From an uncultured Bacteroidia bacterium (GTDB lineage: Bacteria; Bacteroidota; Bacteroidia; Bacteroidales; Prolixibacteraceae), in NCBI GenBank assembly GCA_903927965.1, contig CAIYPA010000451.1:1-54883 (forward strand): a DNA stretch of 54,883 nucleotides. Reading direction: 5' to 3'. Each line of letters opens with the position of its first letter. Position 1 is the stretch's first letter. Shown here piece by piece: positions 24,947 through 34,153 of this stretch. The position numbers were made by a program, and so were the translations under genes. Below the pieces are notes generated by a model. The model worked only from the letters and a program-made list of their open reading frames with translations. It searched no databases and had not been told where the DNA came from.

Positions 24947-25450
24947 ATGAATCGAATAAGCATCCGTTTAGAAACTCCTGAAATTGAATCGTCACTTGCA
25001 GAAATCAATGACAAACCTGCTACGGCTGCGCAGACAGTTATTGAACTTTTCACTTACATGCGCCAGGCTACGATCAGGGAAATTCGCGGATTATTTACAC
25101 CCAATGAACTCACTTCGATTGCGTATTTTATTAAATCGACAAAACCAGCAGTGCAAGTAATGTGTGCCCCCTCTTTTTTAATTACTGGTTTGGAGGAAGC
25201 TGAAAAAAGCAAATCTGTAGTATCAAATTATGATGTTGACCTCAAAGCACTTATTTCTAAGATTGAAAGGCTGACAACAGCTCAATCTGCAATTCTTCAG
25301 CTTGAAATCTCCTCTTATTGGGAACTCAAAAGGATTAAACCTGTAAATCCAAATTTTATGAATAGTCCGGTACCTGCAAGTGAAATTATTTCCTCCAGGA
25401 ACAGACAAAAGGCATCAGATCTTGACAAGTTGATCAAAATATTTTCATAA
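24947..25450 (+). CDS. hypothetical protein, 167 aa
   Basis: A helical soluble protein without a recognised family. It is more AT-rich than the preceding operon genes and lies next to the AT-rich cassette, so it may have arrived with it, but it is transcribed in the operon direction. 86 bases after the methyltransferase. Confidence 0.6.
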   Translation: MNRISIRLETPEIESSLAEINDKPATAAQTVIELFTYMRQATIREIRGLFTPNELTSIAYFIKSTKPAVQVMCAPSFLITGLEEAEKSKSVVSNYDVDLKALISKIERLTTAQSAILQLEISSYWELKRIKPVNPNFMNSPVPASEIISSRNRQKASDLDKLIKIFS

Positions 25451-25660
25451 TCACTAAGGTTAAGAAAATTATTTTGGGAAAATCATTTCTGGGAAATATT
25501 GTTCTTATCTAATTGATATGGAAATTTTTATAAAAAAACCAATTAATTATTTTTAAGTAACGCTAAAATCAAGTCCATCCTTATCAGGTTAATATTTGCA
25601 AGTCCAAATAATAAAATGGATTGGGTTTGGCCAATTTATTCTTTGGCTATGTTAATAAAA

Positions 25661-25669
25661 AAGGTTACT
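25661..25669. repeat. AAGGTTACT motif, copy 1 of cassette
   Basis: A 9-bp sequence covering the stop of the pyrophosphorylase gene. Same-orientation copies at 30031-30039 and 32597-32605 mark the other gene boundaries of the cassette; a fourth lies at 43807-43815. Confidence 0.5.
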
Positions 25670-26870
25670 AATCACAACATCGAATATTGTTTCGTATCTC
25701 AAATTTTGATTTTTGTTTTAATTCAGTTATGTTATGAGCAAAAAGAGGGCTTATTTCAACTTTTTTCATTTCTGGAGTTGATATTTCCACTTCTTTCAAC
25801 CAAGACAAATATAAAGAATTAAGGGCTTCTTTCGCTTTTTGTAATGAATTTATACCACTTAATGATTTTACACAAGCATATTCTTCGTTCTTATTCACGG
25901 CAAGAATGGTAATAGATTGCGTAAAATCCATTAGATCAAAGATATGTTGTTCTATTTTAAGGATATTCCTGTCATCATGTAGTGGAATAATACGATATGG
26001 TAATTCAATATTTTGATCAATAACTCTTTCTATTAAATCTAAGCTAATTACGTGTGAACCTATATTTGCTGGTAACCTTTCCCATAATTCTTGTTTGATT
26101 TCATCTTTATTGTAATACTCAATTAACTTAAGATGCCCGTTATATTCTATTATTTTGCCTAATTTCTCTGATTCCTGATAATCATTTATGGTTTTTATTG
26201 TAAACTCAGCTAGAGAAAAATCATGAAATCCTATCATTACCGGATCACAGACTTGTTCCAAAATATTTGGATATTGAAAATAGAATAAGTGCTGAATTCC
26301 TATTTCTCTAAGTTTTTTCAATAAGCCAGAATTATTTAAAGCATTAATTAATCCGCCATGACCCGTTGGATGTTCTTCGATCACATTATCTTTTGACAAA
26401 ACACATTGAAGATTGGAATCTAAAATAGGCAATGTCTCTTGTTGAATGAAATAAATATTATCTCTTGATAATCCATAAAAATCTTGCCTTTTGAAGGATT
26501 CTATGGTTCTATTATGGACAGATGGACTAGTCAGAATTATTATGGGAATATCTGAATGATATTTTTTTTGTATTGCCAATATTTTTTCAGCTTGCAACTG
26601 ATAGATTGTGCGATTGGTAACAGGGCCAATCGGCAAATTACCTCTTAAATCTGAAATTCCCATTCGGGATGAGATTCCTCCGGCAACCATAACGATGGCT
26701 ATTTTCCCCTGCTGTAACAAATGCATTCCATGATTATAAATTTCTCCTTCTATATTTTTTTTATAAAAAATCTTAGAAGGTAAATGCATTTCAACATTTT
26801 TGAGCAATATATCTTCTGTTTTACCAGCGATGATTCGATGAACAAATTCGATTTTATCCTTAATTCCCAT
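25668..26870 (-). CDS. UDP-sugar pyrophosphorylase-like nucleotidyltransferase
   Basis: A 400-residue enzyme of the UDPGP/UAP1 nucleotidyltransferase type, which joins UTP and a sugar 1-phosphate to make UDP-sugar and PPi. Visible signs in order: degenerate nucleotide loop VAGGISSRMG (62-71) followed by RGNLPIGP; GHGGLINAL, matching the uridine-binding P-x-GNGG motif; FYFQYPNILEQVCDPVMIGF, matching the metal-binding VDN-DP-F-G region; and a GSHVISLDLIERV segment. Departures (Ser in the loop, Arg for the usual Lys) mean substrate may differ. The start at 26870 is used: an earlier frame overlaps the upstream gene by 122 bases, whereas this gives an 11-bp ATG-TAA overlap. Last gene of the three-gene cassette. 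AT-rich. Confidence 0.7.
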   Translation of the reverse strand: MGIKDKIEFVHRIIAGKTEDILLKNVEMHLPSKIFYKKNIEGEIYNHGMHLLQQGKIAIVMVAGGISSRMGISDLRGNLPIGPVTNRTIYQLQAEKILAIQKKYHSDIPIIILTSPSVHNRTIESFKRQDFYGLSRDNIYFIQQETLPILDSNLQCVLSKDNVIEEHPTGHGGLINALNNSGLLKKLREIGIQHLFYFQYPNILEQVCDPVMIGFHDFSLAEFTIKTINDYQESEKLGKIIEYNGHLKLIEYYNKDEIKQELWERLPANIGSHVISLDLIERVIDQNIELPYRIIPLHDDRNILKIEQHIFDLMDFTQSITILAVNKNEEYACVKSLSGINSLQKAKEALNSLYLSWLKEVEISTPEMKKVEISPLFAHNITELKQKSKFEIRNNIRCCD

Positions 26871-29800
26871 TTGGTTTTTTGCAGTAAAAATTTGCCCAAT
26901 ATATTGATTTGGGATCATTATATAGATTATTCTTATTCCATCTGAATGTGATCTCTTCAATGCTAAATCCGGCAGCTTCAATTTTTCTCTGAGGGATTAG
27001 ATGACTATTGTAATATTCGAAAAACCTATCCCCAACCGAAATTATTGTATGATCTCCAATTTTATAATTTACAAATAACAAGCCACCGGGTTTAAGTAAG
27101 TCGAATAATTTGTGATAAATGCTCGCTGATTCCTCTTTTGGTATATGAATCATCATGGCACATGCAAATATTAAATCGAATGGTTTGTCTATAAATGGGC
27201 AATTATCAAAATTATAAATATCCCATTGATGTATTTTATTAATTCCGGTTGCTTTTTGTGCCTCATTTAGCATAACATGAGAAGCATCAAATAACGTCAC
27301 ATCAAATCCAATATCTTGTAACAATTTTGCATATTGGCCGGGGCCACATCCTAAATCCAAAGCGGTTTTCACTTCATTAAAATCCCAATCTGTAACATCC
27401 CTCAATCTTGTTACAATGGTTGTTATTGGTGTTCCTTTGTATCTTTCTGAATATAAATTATTATTATCGTAAAATGCAATAGTGGAAGTTTTTAAATTGT
27501 TATTTATAAAAGTTTTCCAACCATTCGGATTTAAACAATATTGCATATGTTCTCCGGACTCTAATTTGTTTACTAACATATCTTTGACTGATCGAACGTC
27601 AATGTCGATCGATCTATCATTAATTAATAATTCTGTCAGCATAGTTTGTAAACCGCTTTCAGTAACAATATTATTATGAACATTTAAAACAGTATTTATT
27701 TTATTTTCAATATTATTGAATTCGGATGGAAACCTACTTAAATCTGATGAATTCAAATATCTGAAAAAAGAGACACTAGTAGTATATTTGAATATTTCAG
27801 CCAATTTATGATATTTATCGAAAGTGAACAATAAAGCATTTTCAAGAGCCTCTTTCTTTTGTTTTAATTCTTCTTTTGAAATAAAGCCTAAGGTTATTAC
27901 CATCCTTTGAATTAAAGGAATATTTAAAATGGATAATAGTTCCGCAGAAAGACCCCAATCTCTATATCTGAAGATATTATCATTATTAGGATCCCTATGG
28001 TAATAAACTAAACTATTTTCTGGTTTAGTTTGGTTAAATGGTAAACCTATTCCTCCGTTATTCAATAATTCAAATAATGCTGCAATTAGTCTGTTCTTAA
28101 ATCCATCTCTAATATTGGAATTATATTCATTCTCATCTTCTTTAATGAAATAAGGTAAGTTCATTAAAAGATTTGATGTTTCCATTCGCCAGAAATTACC
28201 ATATGGTCGGAAATGAAGCAAATTATTATTGCCATAGAAAGTATTTTCAGGTTTTAAATCTAAAATATTAGGGTTAGTTACTCTATTTTCAATTCCTAAT
28301 AATTCATTCTTAATAATAGTATTTAACCTATCTAATGAACTTAATAAATCAGGCTTTAAACCATCCACAAATCCATTAGTTTCAAGTAATTCATTCAATT
28401 TGATCAATGCTGCATAAAGTGCTAGATCATGTGCTGTATCTTGTCTCCATAAATTAATATGGTTTATTAAATAGTCACTGGTTAGCTTTAATTCATCTTC
28501 AATATTTACAATTCTCATTGTTGCATTTCTGCAGAGGAGGAAAGTTATTATTCCCATAGCTGTATGTCTAATTTTAACTGGTACAGCTGCTCTTTCAGAT
28601 TGAGAAAGGCCCACTGCTCCATCAAATCCAATTTGACTTGAAATATTAGAAAATACTAATCTTGCAATAGGTTGAATTTCATTGGAAAGTCTTCCTGCAT
28701 TATTGTTATGGATTTTCTTTAAAAATTTGTAATAATGATAGAAAGCATATGTCGTTAAATCAACTCCACCATAATACCGCATTCCAGGATTACGAGGTAT
28801 ATTACCCAAATCTCCTTCCCATATTGCCTCCATCCAATTTGCCAAAGTTTTTCCCCATCCTCCTTTAGGTAACTGGTCTAATTTGAAGAAAGCATATGCT
28901 ATTCGATTTAAGTATAGTTTCTTCTCCTCAAGAATAGCTTGTTCATTTAATGTAATATTAAGACCATTAGAATTTAATTTTTCTTTTATTTGTTTAACAA
29001 TATTTACTGCATTTTGTCTGATATTAATATTCAATTCTTCGTTGCAAGCTGCAAAAATAAACTGGTATAGAAGGGCTACATTATAATTAAATTCCCAATC
29101 TATATCATTTACAATTGCGAACCTTCTTATACATTTAATAGTTTCAAATGCCTTTTTTAAATTGATATTATTATCATTATAGGTATTATCGATATTTTCC
29201 AATAATACATTTAGTTTATTTGAATCTTCATCAGGATTTTGGCAGTTAGTTAAGTAAAGGAATAATCGAATTTCACGCTCAAGTTTAGCAATATCTCGCC
29301 ATAAATGCTGTACACCTGTCAGGCCAAAATCAATAATAAATGGTATTTTGTTCGAAATAATTAAATTTCTGGAATGCAAGTCGCCATGTACAAGCATTTT
29401 TTTAGAATGATTCCACCTAGGATCTTGATCGCATTTGTTTTTTGCTTCATTAATCCAATGAATTGTTCCTGGGAGATCATCTCCAAGTCGGATTAGCTCG
29501 TTGTTTATTTTCGATGGGTTATCAAATTCATAAAGTTTAAAAGCATTCAAATTTGTTGTTCTTGGATTAAGATTATTTATGTTAAGGGAATTCTCAAATA
29601 TTATATTTATTATTTCTGTTATATTTTCATAATTGTCTGTTTTTAAATAATAATTTTCAAATGTTATTCCTTCCCTACCTCCTGTTAATTCCATAACAAT
29701 ACATCGTATGGCACCTTCAGATATATCTAAACGTATTATAGGTTTGTTATTGAAAAAATTACCTGCATGTATGGAGCCATCAATATCTTTTCCTATTTGA

Positions 29801-30015
29801 AAAGCATTGCCAATTTTAATCACAATCATATTTGGCGTTCCAACAGCAGATTCAGGAATTGCAAGATAAGTTTTTGCCCCCGAACGACCACTTACGTGCT
29901 TATCTAAATGAATAGCATTATAACCTAGTTCCAGGCATATTCTTGAAATTAGTGACCTGATTTCTTCTGGCCATTTTTCTAACCAAACTTCTATTTTTTC
30001 TTTCTGATTATTCAT
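26860..30015 (-). CDS. APH-like kinase / alpha-toroid-like / methyltransferase fusion
   Basis: A 1051-residue three-part protein. (1) Residues of about 35-350: aminoglycoside phosphotransferase/choline kinase fold, with Gly-rich SGRSGAKTYLA (42-52), VIKIG (Lys67), catalytic HGDLHSRN (210-217) and metal-binding IDFG (228-231). Such enzymes phosphorylate small molecules, including anomeric sugar kinases of the NahK kind. (2) About 360-870: helical, with GGWGKT (384-389) and IRHTAMG (481-487), reminiscent of alpha/alpha-toroid (squalene-cyclase-like) domains; this assignment is weak. (3) 870-1051: class I SAM methyltransferase with ALDLGCGPGQ (885-894). No signal peptide. It lies 19 bases after the preceding gene and overlaps the next by 11. 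This domain order is unknown to me. Confidence 0.7.
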   Translation of the reverse strand: MNNQKEKIEVWLEKWPEEIRSLISRICLELGYNAIHLDKHVSGRSGAKTYLAIPESAVGTPNMIVIKIGNAFQIGKDIDGSIHAGNFFNNKPIIRLDISEGAIRCIVMELTGGREGITFENYYLKTDNYENITEIINIIFENSLNINNLNPRTTNLNAFKLYEFDNPSKINNELIRLGDDLPGTIHWINEAKNKCDQDPRWNHSKKMLVHGDLHSRNLIISNKIPFIIDFGLTGVQHLWRDIAKLEREIRLFLYLTNCQNPDEDSNKLNVLLENIDNTYNDNNINLKKAFETIKCIRRFAIVNDIDWEFNYNVALLYQFIFAACNEELNINIRQNAVNIVKQIKEKLNSNGLNITLNEQAILEEKKLYLNRIAYAFFKLDQLPKGGWGKTLANWMEAIWEGDLGNIPRNPGMRYYGGVDLTTYAFYHYYKFLKKIHNNNAGRLSNEIQPIARLVFSNISSQIGFDGAVGLSQSERAAVPVKIRHTAMGIITFLLCRNATMRIVNIEDELKLTSDYLINHINLWRQDTAHDLALYAALIKLNELLETNGFVDGLKPDLLSSLDRLNTIIKNELLGIENRVTNPNILDLKPENTFYGNNNLLHFRPYGNFWRMETSNLLMNLPYFIKEDENEYNSNIRDGFKNRLIAALFELLNNGGIGLPFNQTKPENSLVYYHRDPNNDNIFRYRDWGLSAELLSILNIPLIQRMVITLGFISKEELKQKKEALENALLFTFDKYHKLAEIFKYTTSVSFFRYLNSSDLSRFPSEFNNIENKINTVLNVHNNIVTESGLQTMLTELLINDRSIDIDVRSVKDMLVNKLESGEHMQYCLNPNGWKTFINNNLKTSTIAFYDNNNLYSERYKGTPITTIVTRLRDVTDWDFNEVKTALDLGCGPGQYAKLLQDIGFDVTLFDASHVMLNEAQKATGINKIHQWDIYNFDNCPFIDKPFDLIFACAMMIHIPKEESASIYHKLFDLLKPGGLLFVNYKIGDHTIISVGDRFFEYYNSHLIPQRKIEAAGFSIEEITFRWNKNNLYNDPKSIYWANFYCKKPNGN

Positions 30016-30030
30016 AGTTTCTATTTTAAT

Positions 30031-30039
30031 AAGGTTACT
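30031..30039. repeat. AAGGTTACT motif, copy 2 of cassette
   Basis: Covers the stop codon of the HIT-methyltransferase-ThiL gene, in the 19-bp gap between the two fusion genes. Confidence 0.5.
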
Positions 30040-32581
30040 TAACTGAAATATACAGTGGTTCTTGCTGCATTTTAACGAAATAATCTTTTATTCCATGCGA
30101 AAAGTAAGAGAATTGGGTAAACCGTTCACTAGCAATGTAATTCAATTCACCAGACTCATCCTTATCTTTAAACCAAACTTTTCCCGTACCGCTTTCAACT
30201 TTGCCTAAACAATATACCGGGCAGTTTATTTCATTCATTAATTTCTGCAGTTTTGGCAAATTTTCTGGTAATATAGTACAAACCAATTCCCAATCCCCCC
30301 AGGATAGCATCACTTTTCTGTAATCAATATCAATACTATCCGATATCTTTTTTACAATTGGATCCGGTTCAATATTTGAAAGATCAATATGAATGTCAAC
30401 ATTGTGACTGCTTTTAGCAATTCCATAAAACGTTGATATTAAACCATCAGAACTATCCATTGCGCAATATGACAAATTATTGGAAGCTATTATCATTCCT
30501 TCTTTAATCCTTGGAATGGGCCGTTTTAAGTTTTTTTGTATTTTATCATAATCTTCCTTTTTAATATTTAATACAAGATTTGGAAACAACTTACTGATTG
30601 TTCCGGACCAAAATAATCCCATATCGCCTAAAACAATTACTAATTCACCAGCTTTTGCCATGTCTCTTCGAAGTACTTTTTCAGGATGAACACTTCCAAA
30701 AGCTGTACAAACGCTATTAAAATTTTGTGAATCTTTGATGTTTCCTCCAATAATCGGACAGCTAAATTGAATAGATGCTTCAATTATTCCTGCATAAAAT
30801 CGGTCAAAATCATTTATGCTCATATCATTATTGGCTTCCAATGCTAAAAGAATACCGGTAGGTTTAGCACCCATCGCCCCTAAATCGCTGATATTTATAA
30901 TCATAGAAAACCAGCCGTAATACCAGTAATCAATTTCTTCAAAATAAGTAATGACAGGTTTGGGGCAAGGATCAGAAGTAACAACAACAATTTCATCTTT
31001 TATTGGTTTAAACCCGGCACAATCGTCACCTATTCCGACAATAATGTCCTGATCAGTTTCTTTTGGAATCAGTTTAAAAATATGTTCTAAAATATTTCTT
31101 TCGCCTAAATCTTTTAGTGTCACTACTTCTTTCTTAACAATAAATTGTCTCCATATTTTATCTGTATCATCACCAAAAGTCCCCGTAGAAACGACATTAT
31201 CCCACTGCTCAATAATTGTGAAGCCAATTTTTTTGAATAAATCTGTTAATTCTTCTTTAGAGTAATAAATATACATTCTTCCCTCAGGACGTACGATCGA
31301 ATCACCCCCACTCTGAGCGGATAAATATAAAATTCCGTTCGGTTTAAGTATCGAATAAAATTTTTTTAATGTTTCAAGAACTTTGATCTTAGGTAAATGG
31401 ACAAAGACAGCACTACACCAGATCCCATCAAAAATATTTGGCGGGAAATCAGACTGAACGATATTCATTTTATAAAGCTGAGGAAAGGTATCCTGCAAAT
31501 AATGAACCTTGTAATCGTCCTTTTTATGGGGTTCGGATGAAATCAATTCGCTTGAAATTTTAAGCATCTCTTCTGAAATGTCAATTCCGATACATTTCAA
31601 TCCCAGATCATTAAATACCCTTAAATAAGTACCAGGTCCACAACCGGCATCAAGAATTAGGGGTCGGATAGGATCTTTATCACTTATTGAGTATTCGGGT
31701 AAACGGTTTAAAAACCGGCCAATCACATTGTATTGCTCCAGGCCTTTCCATTTATTAAAATAAGTAGAAGCTACAGAATTGTTACCAATAATATTAGTTT
31801 TGATTATGGATTCTACAAAATCAATATTATATAAGCCATTTTCATTTTGCTTAATGGCGTATTTTTTTGAATTTTTCTCAAACCAATTTTTAAAATCAGT
31901 GACTAATTTGTCAACTGAGCCTTTTTGGGGATATCTAGCCCAATCCCATAAATCCTCTGAACCAATTTTCCTTGCTAATAATCTTCTAAGGAATTGAGAT
32001 GGTATTTCATCGTTTTCGTTCAATACAACTATTCTTGCTTCCCATTTTTCCCGCTTGGTGGAATTCTCTTTTTCTTTTTCATTAACAATAGAATTCTGAA
32101 TAAATAAATAAGAGGAATCTTGAACAGATGAAGCCAAATCCGAAAATCCGTTTATCTGTTTTACTTTTAAATTTTCGATGTTATCCCAGATCGATTCGCT
32201 TTGTGGAAAGCAACATAAGTGTGCATGATGACAGTGTTTAGTGAATAATGAGTCCATTATACACATAGGAGTTCTTCCATGTTCAAAGTGCATTCCCCCG
32301 CCTTTTGATTTATAATTGTCTTTATAAAAACGAGAAATAATTTCCCTAAGAAATATTACCTCATCAATAAGTTCCGGTTTCATATCAGCAAAGGAATGAA
32401 AAAGGCCATTTTCACCTTCGCAAGAGTATGGTGTAATAATAATGTATCCGTCAACAATCGGTCCTAATCCTGCAAACAAATAAAAGTTGTCGGATTTAAG
32501 CAGTATTTGATTTCCTTGTTTAAATTTAGATGGTTCACAAAATAAACAGTGCTTTTGAAATTTCTCTTCATTATTTTCCAT
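30035..32581 (-). CDS. HIT / methyltransferase / ThiL-like kinase fusion
   Basis: An 848-residue three-part protein. (1) Residues 1-about 240: histidine-triad (HIT) nucleotide hydrolase/transferase domain, with the N-terminal zinc pair HCLFC (11-15), HFEHG, the triad-type CHHAHLCCFP (117-126) and a PSQFLRRLLA segment. (2) About 290-485: SAM methyltransferase with LDAGCGPGTYL (310-320). (3) About 490-830: ThiL/AIR-synthase-type ATP-using domain, with VGIGDDC (515-521) and SDLGAMGAKP (565-574), as in thiamine-monophosphate kinase. The canonical triad spacing is altered by an extra His. First gene of the cassette. Nothing else for thiamine synthesis is present, so the ThiL-like part probably phosphorylates another substrate. 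Confidence 0.7.
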   Translation of the reverse strand: MENNEEKFQKHCLFCEPSKFKQGNQILLKSDNFYLFAGLGPIVDGYIIITPYSCEGENGLFHSFADMKPELIDEVIFLREIISRFYKDNYKSKGGGMHFEHGRTPMCIMDSLFTKHCHHAHLCCFPQSESIWDNIENLKVKQINGFSDLASSVQDSSYLFIQNSIVNEKEKENSTKREKWEARIVVLNENDEIPSQFLRRLLARKIGSEDLWDWARYPQKGSVDKLVTDFKNWFEKNSKKYAIKQNENGLYNIDFVESIIKTNIIGNNSVASTYFNKWKGLEQYNVIGRFLNRLPEYSISDKDPIRPLILDAGCGPGTYLRVFNDLGLKCIGIDISEEMLKISSELISSEPHKKDDYKVHYLQDTFPQLYKMNIVQSDFPPNIFDGIWCSAVFVHLPKIKVLETLKKFYSILKPNGILYLSAQSGGDSIVRPEGRMYIYYSKEELTDLFKKIGFTIIEQWDNVVSTGTFGDDTDKIWRQFIVKKEVVTLKDLGERNILEHIFKLIPKETDQDIIVGIGDDCAGFKPIKDEIVVVTSDPCPKPVITYFEEIDYWYYGWFSMIINISDLGAMGAKPTGILLALEANNDMSINDFDRFYAGIIEASIQFSCPIIGGNIKDSQNFNSVCTAFGSVHPEKVLRRDMAKAGELVIVLGDMGLFWSGTISKLFPNLVLNIKKEDYDKIQKNLKRPIPRIKEGMIIASNNLSYCAMDSSDGLISTFYGIAKSSHNVDIHIDLSNIEPDPIVKKISDSIDIDYRKVMLSWGDWELVCTILPENLPKLQKLMNEINCPVYCLGKVESGTGKVWFKDKDESGELNYIASERFTQFSYFSHGIKDYFVKMQQEPLYISVK

Positions 32582-33223
32582 TATTTTATTTAATTTAAGG
32601 TTACTTTAATTCAGCTATTATTTTAATCGCTTGTTTTAAACTACTTATGCAAGTCACATAAAATATCAATTTATCAGATATTGGTTTAGTGAAAAAGGAA
32701 GGTTTTTGCAAGTTATTGTTCAAGTGTAAGCTCTATCTGTTTGCTAAAAATTTGCTGGAATGTAGTTTTGTTTTGCCATTTTCTTCTTTCTTTTTTGAGA
32801 TTGGGAAAAAAACAAAATAAGTTCCTCCAATTTTCATCAACCTATCAAAGAACTAAATGTTATTTAAATATTGTATTTATTTATCTGGGGTGCAATTTTT
32901 TAAACTTACAACTATTTATATTTAAGTATCGAAAAACAACACAAAATCTTCCATTTTAGGAATATATTCCGTTCCCCAGTTTCTTATTATCAAAACTATT
33001 CAAGGAAAAAAAATCCAAATTATTAGGCAAAGTTAAAAAATAACTTTCAACATTCAAAATATTTAATTAATTATTCTTTATTGATTGATTATTTTTTCAG
33101 CCTAATATAACCTTTGTTTTCTGATAAATAGGCTTATTTTAATCGGAAATTCGTTGCAATATTGGCAATAATGAAGAGGTTTGTCCTACTTATATTATTT
33201 CAATTTTATTAAATACTCAAATT
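32582..33223. other. AT-rich spacer with divergent promoters
   Basis: About 640 bp without a credible gene. It must contain the leftward promoter of the cassette and the rightward promoter of the ligase gene. The third same-orientation AAGGTTACT lies at 32597-32605. A near match to the Bacteroidota -7 box (TAACCTTTG) is at about 33107. Nothing else recognised. Confidence 0.45.
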
Positions 33224-34153
33224 ATGAAAGACCGAATCCAAAAACTTCGTGAAACAATCGATCACCACAACCACCAATACTATGTGTTGGGATCACCGGA
33301 AATACCGGATGCTGTTTTTGACAGGATGTTCCAAAAACTGATCGAACTTGAAGCCCAATACCCGGAATTTTATGTGGCCAACTCGCCTTCATCGCGCATC
33401 GGTTCCGACCTTTGCAATTCGTTCAACATGGCCAGCCATATCACGCCAATGCATTCGATTAATGCTGTCCAAACAGTGACCGAAATCGAAAAATTCATTG
33501 CCAAGGGTGAAATAATTGTACAGCTTAAATATGATGGTGTAGGGGTAAACCTCATATATAAAAACGGAAAGCTCCATCGGGCGATCACCAGGGGCGATGG
33601 GGGCAAGGGAATTGACGTTACCGCCAATATCCGTACAATCGGAAATATACCTTATGCAATTAATACAAATGAAACAATAGAAATACGTGGCGAGGTCTGG
33701 TGCCCATGGTCGGAGTTAAAGCGTTTGCAAAACCTTGGGGAGAATGTCCGATCCCCGGTCGCAGTGGCCATCAATTCGATAAAGGTAAAACAGAGCAGCC
33801 TCTGCGCGGCCCGCAACCTGAGTTTTACAGCATACCACCTGACCGAAGGTATTGCAGGGACAAGCCATTTAGAAAACATCAAGTGGCTTAAAGACAACCA
33901 TTTTGAGGTGCCGATAGCCTTTAAGTTGGATGCTACATTAAAGGCAATACGGCACAGTATCCTTTCGATCCAGGGCATCCTTAAACAGGCACAGGTCAAG
34001 GACATTCCTGCCGATGGGATCGTGTTCAAGCACAATGACCTATTGACATGCAAGACAGAAGGCAATACGTCACGTGCGGTGAATTGGGCAATCTCCTGGA
34101 AATTTGACAAGGAGACCTATACTGCGAAAGTGGCCGGGATCGGGGGAAAGTAG
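33224..34153 (+). CDS. ligA: NAD-dependent DNA ligase, zero-frame part
   Basis: NAD+-dependent ligase: domain Ia at residues 1-60 (HNHQYYVLGSPEIPD, then SPSSRIG) binds NMN. The adenylation domain has the nucleophile motif LKYDG (Lys102), TRGDGGKGIDVT and EIRGEVW. Translation ends at TAG (34151-34153) directly after G GGA AAG (34144-34150), a canonical -1 slippery heptamer identical to the phage lambda G-T site. The -1 frame continues as the ligase OB fold and zinc finger. The zero-frame product, 309 aa, could adenylate itself but should not seal nicks well. A homopolymer error in GGGGGAAA is the alternative. Confidence 0.8.
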   Translation: MKDRIQKLRETIDHHNHQYYVLGSPEIPDAVFDRMFQKLIELEAQYPEFYVANSPSSRIGSDLCNSFNMASHITPMHSINAVQTVTEIEKFIAKGEIIVQLKYDGVGVNLIYKNGKLHRAITRGDGGKGIDVTANIRTIGNIPYAINTNETIEIRGEVWCPWSELKRLQNLGENVRSPVAVAINSIKVKQSSLCAARNLSFTAYHLTEGIAGTSHLENIKWLKDNHFEVPIAFKLDATLKAIRHSILSIQGILKQAQVKDIPADGIVFKHNDLLTCKTEGNTSRAVNWAISWKFDKETYTAKVAGIGGK

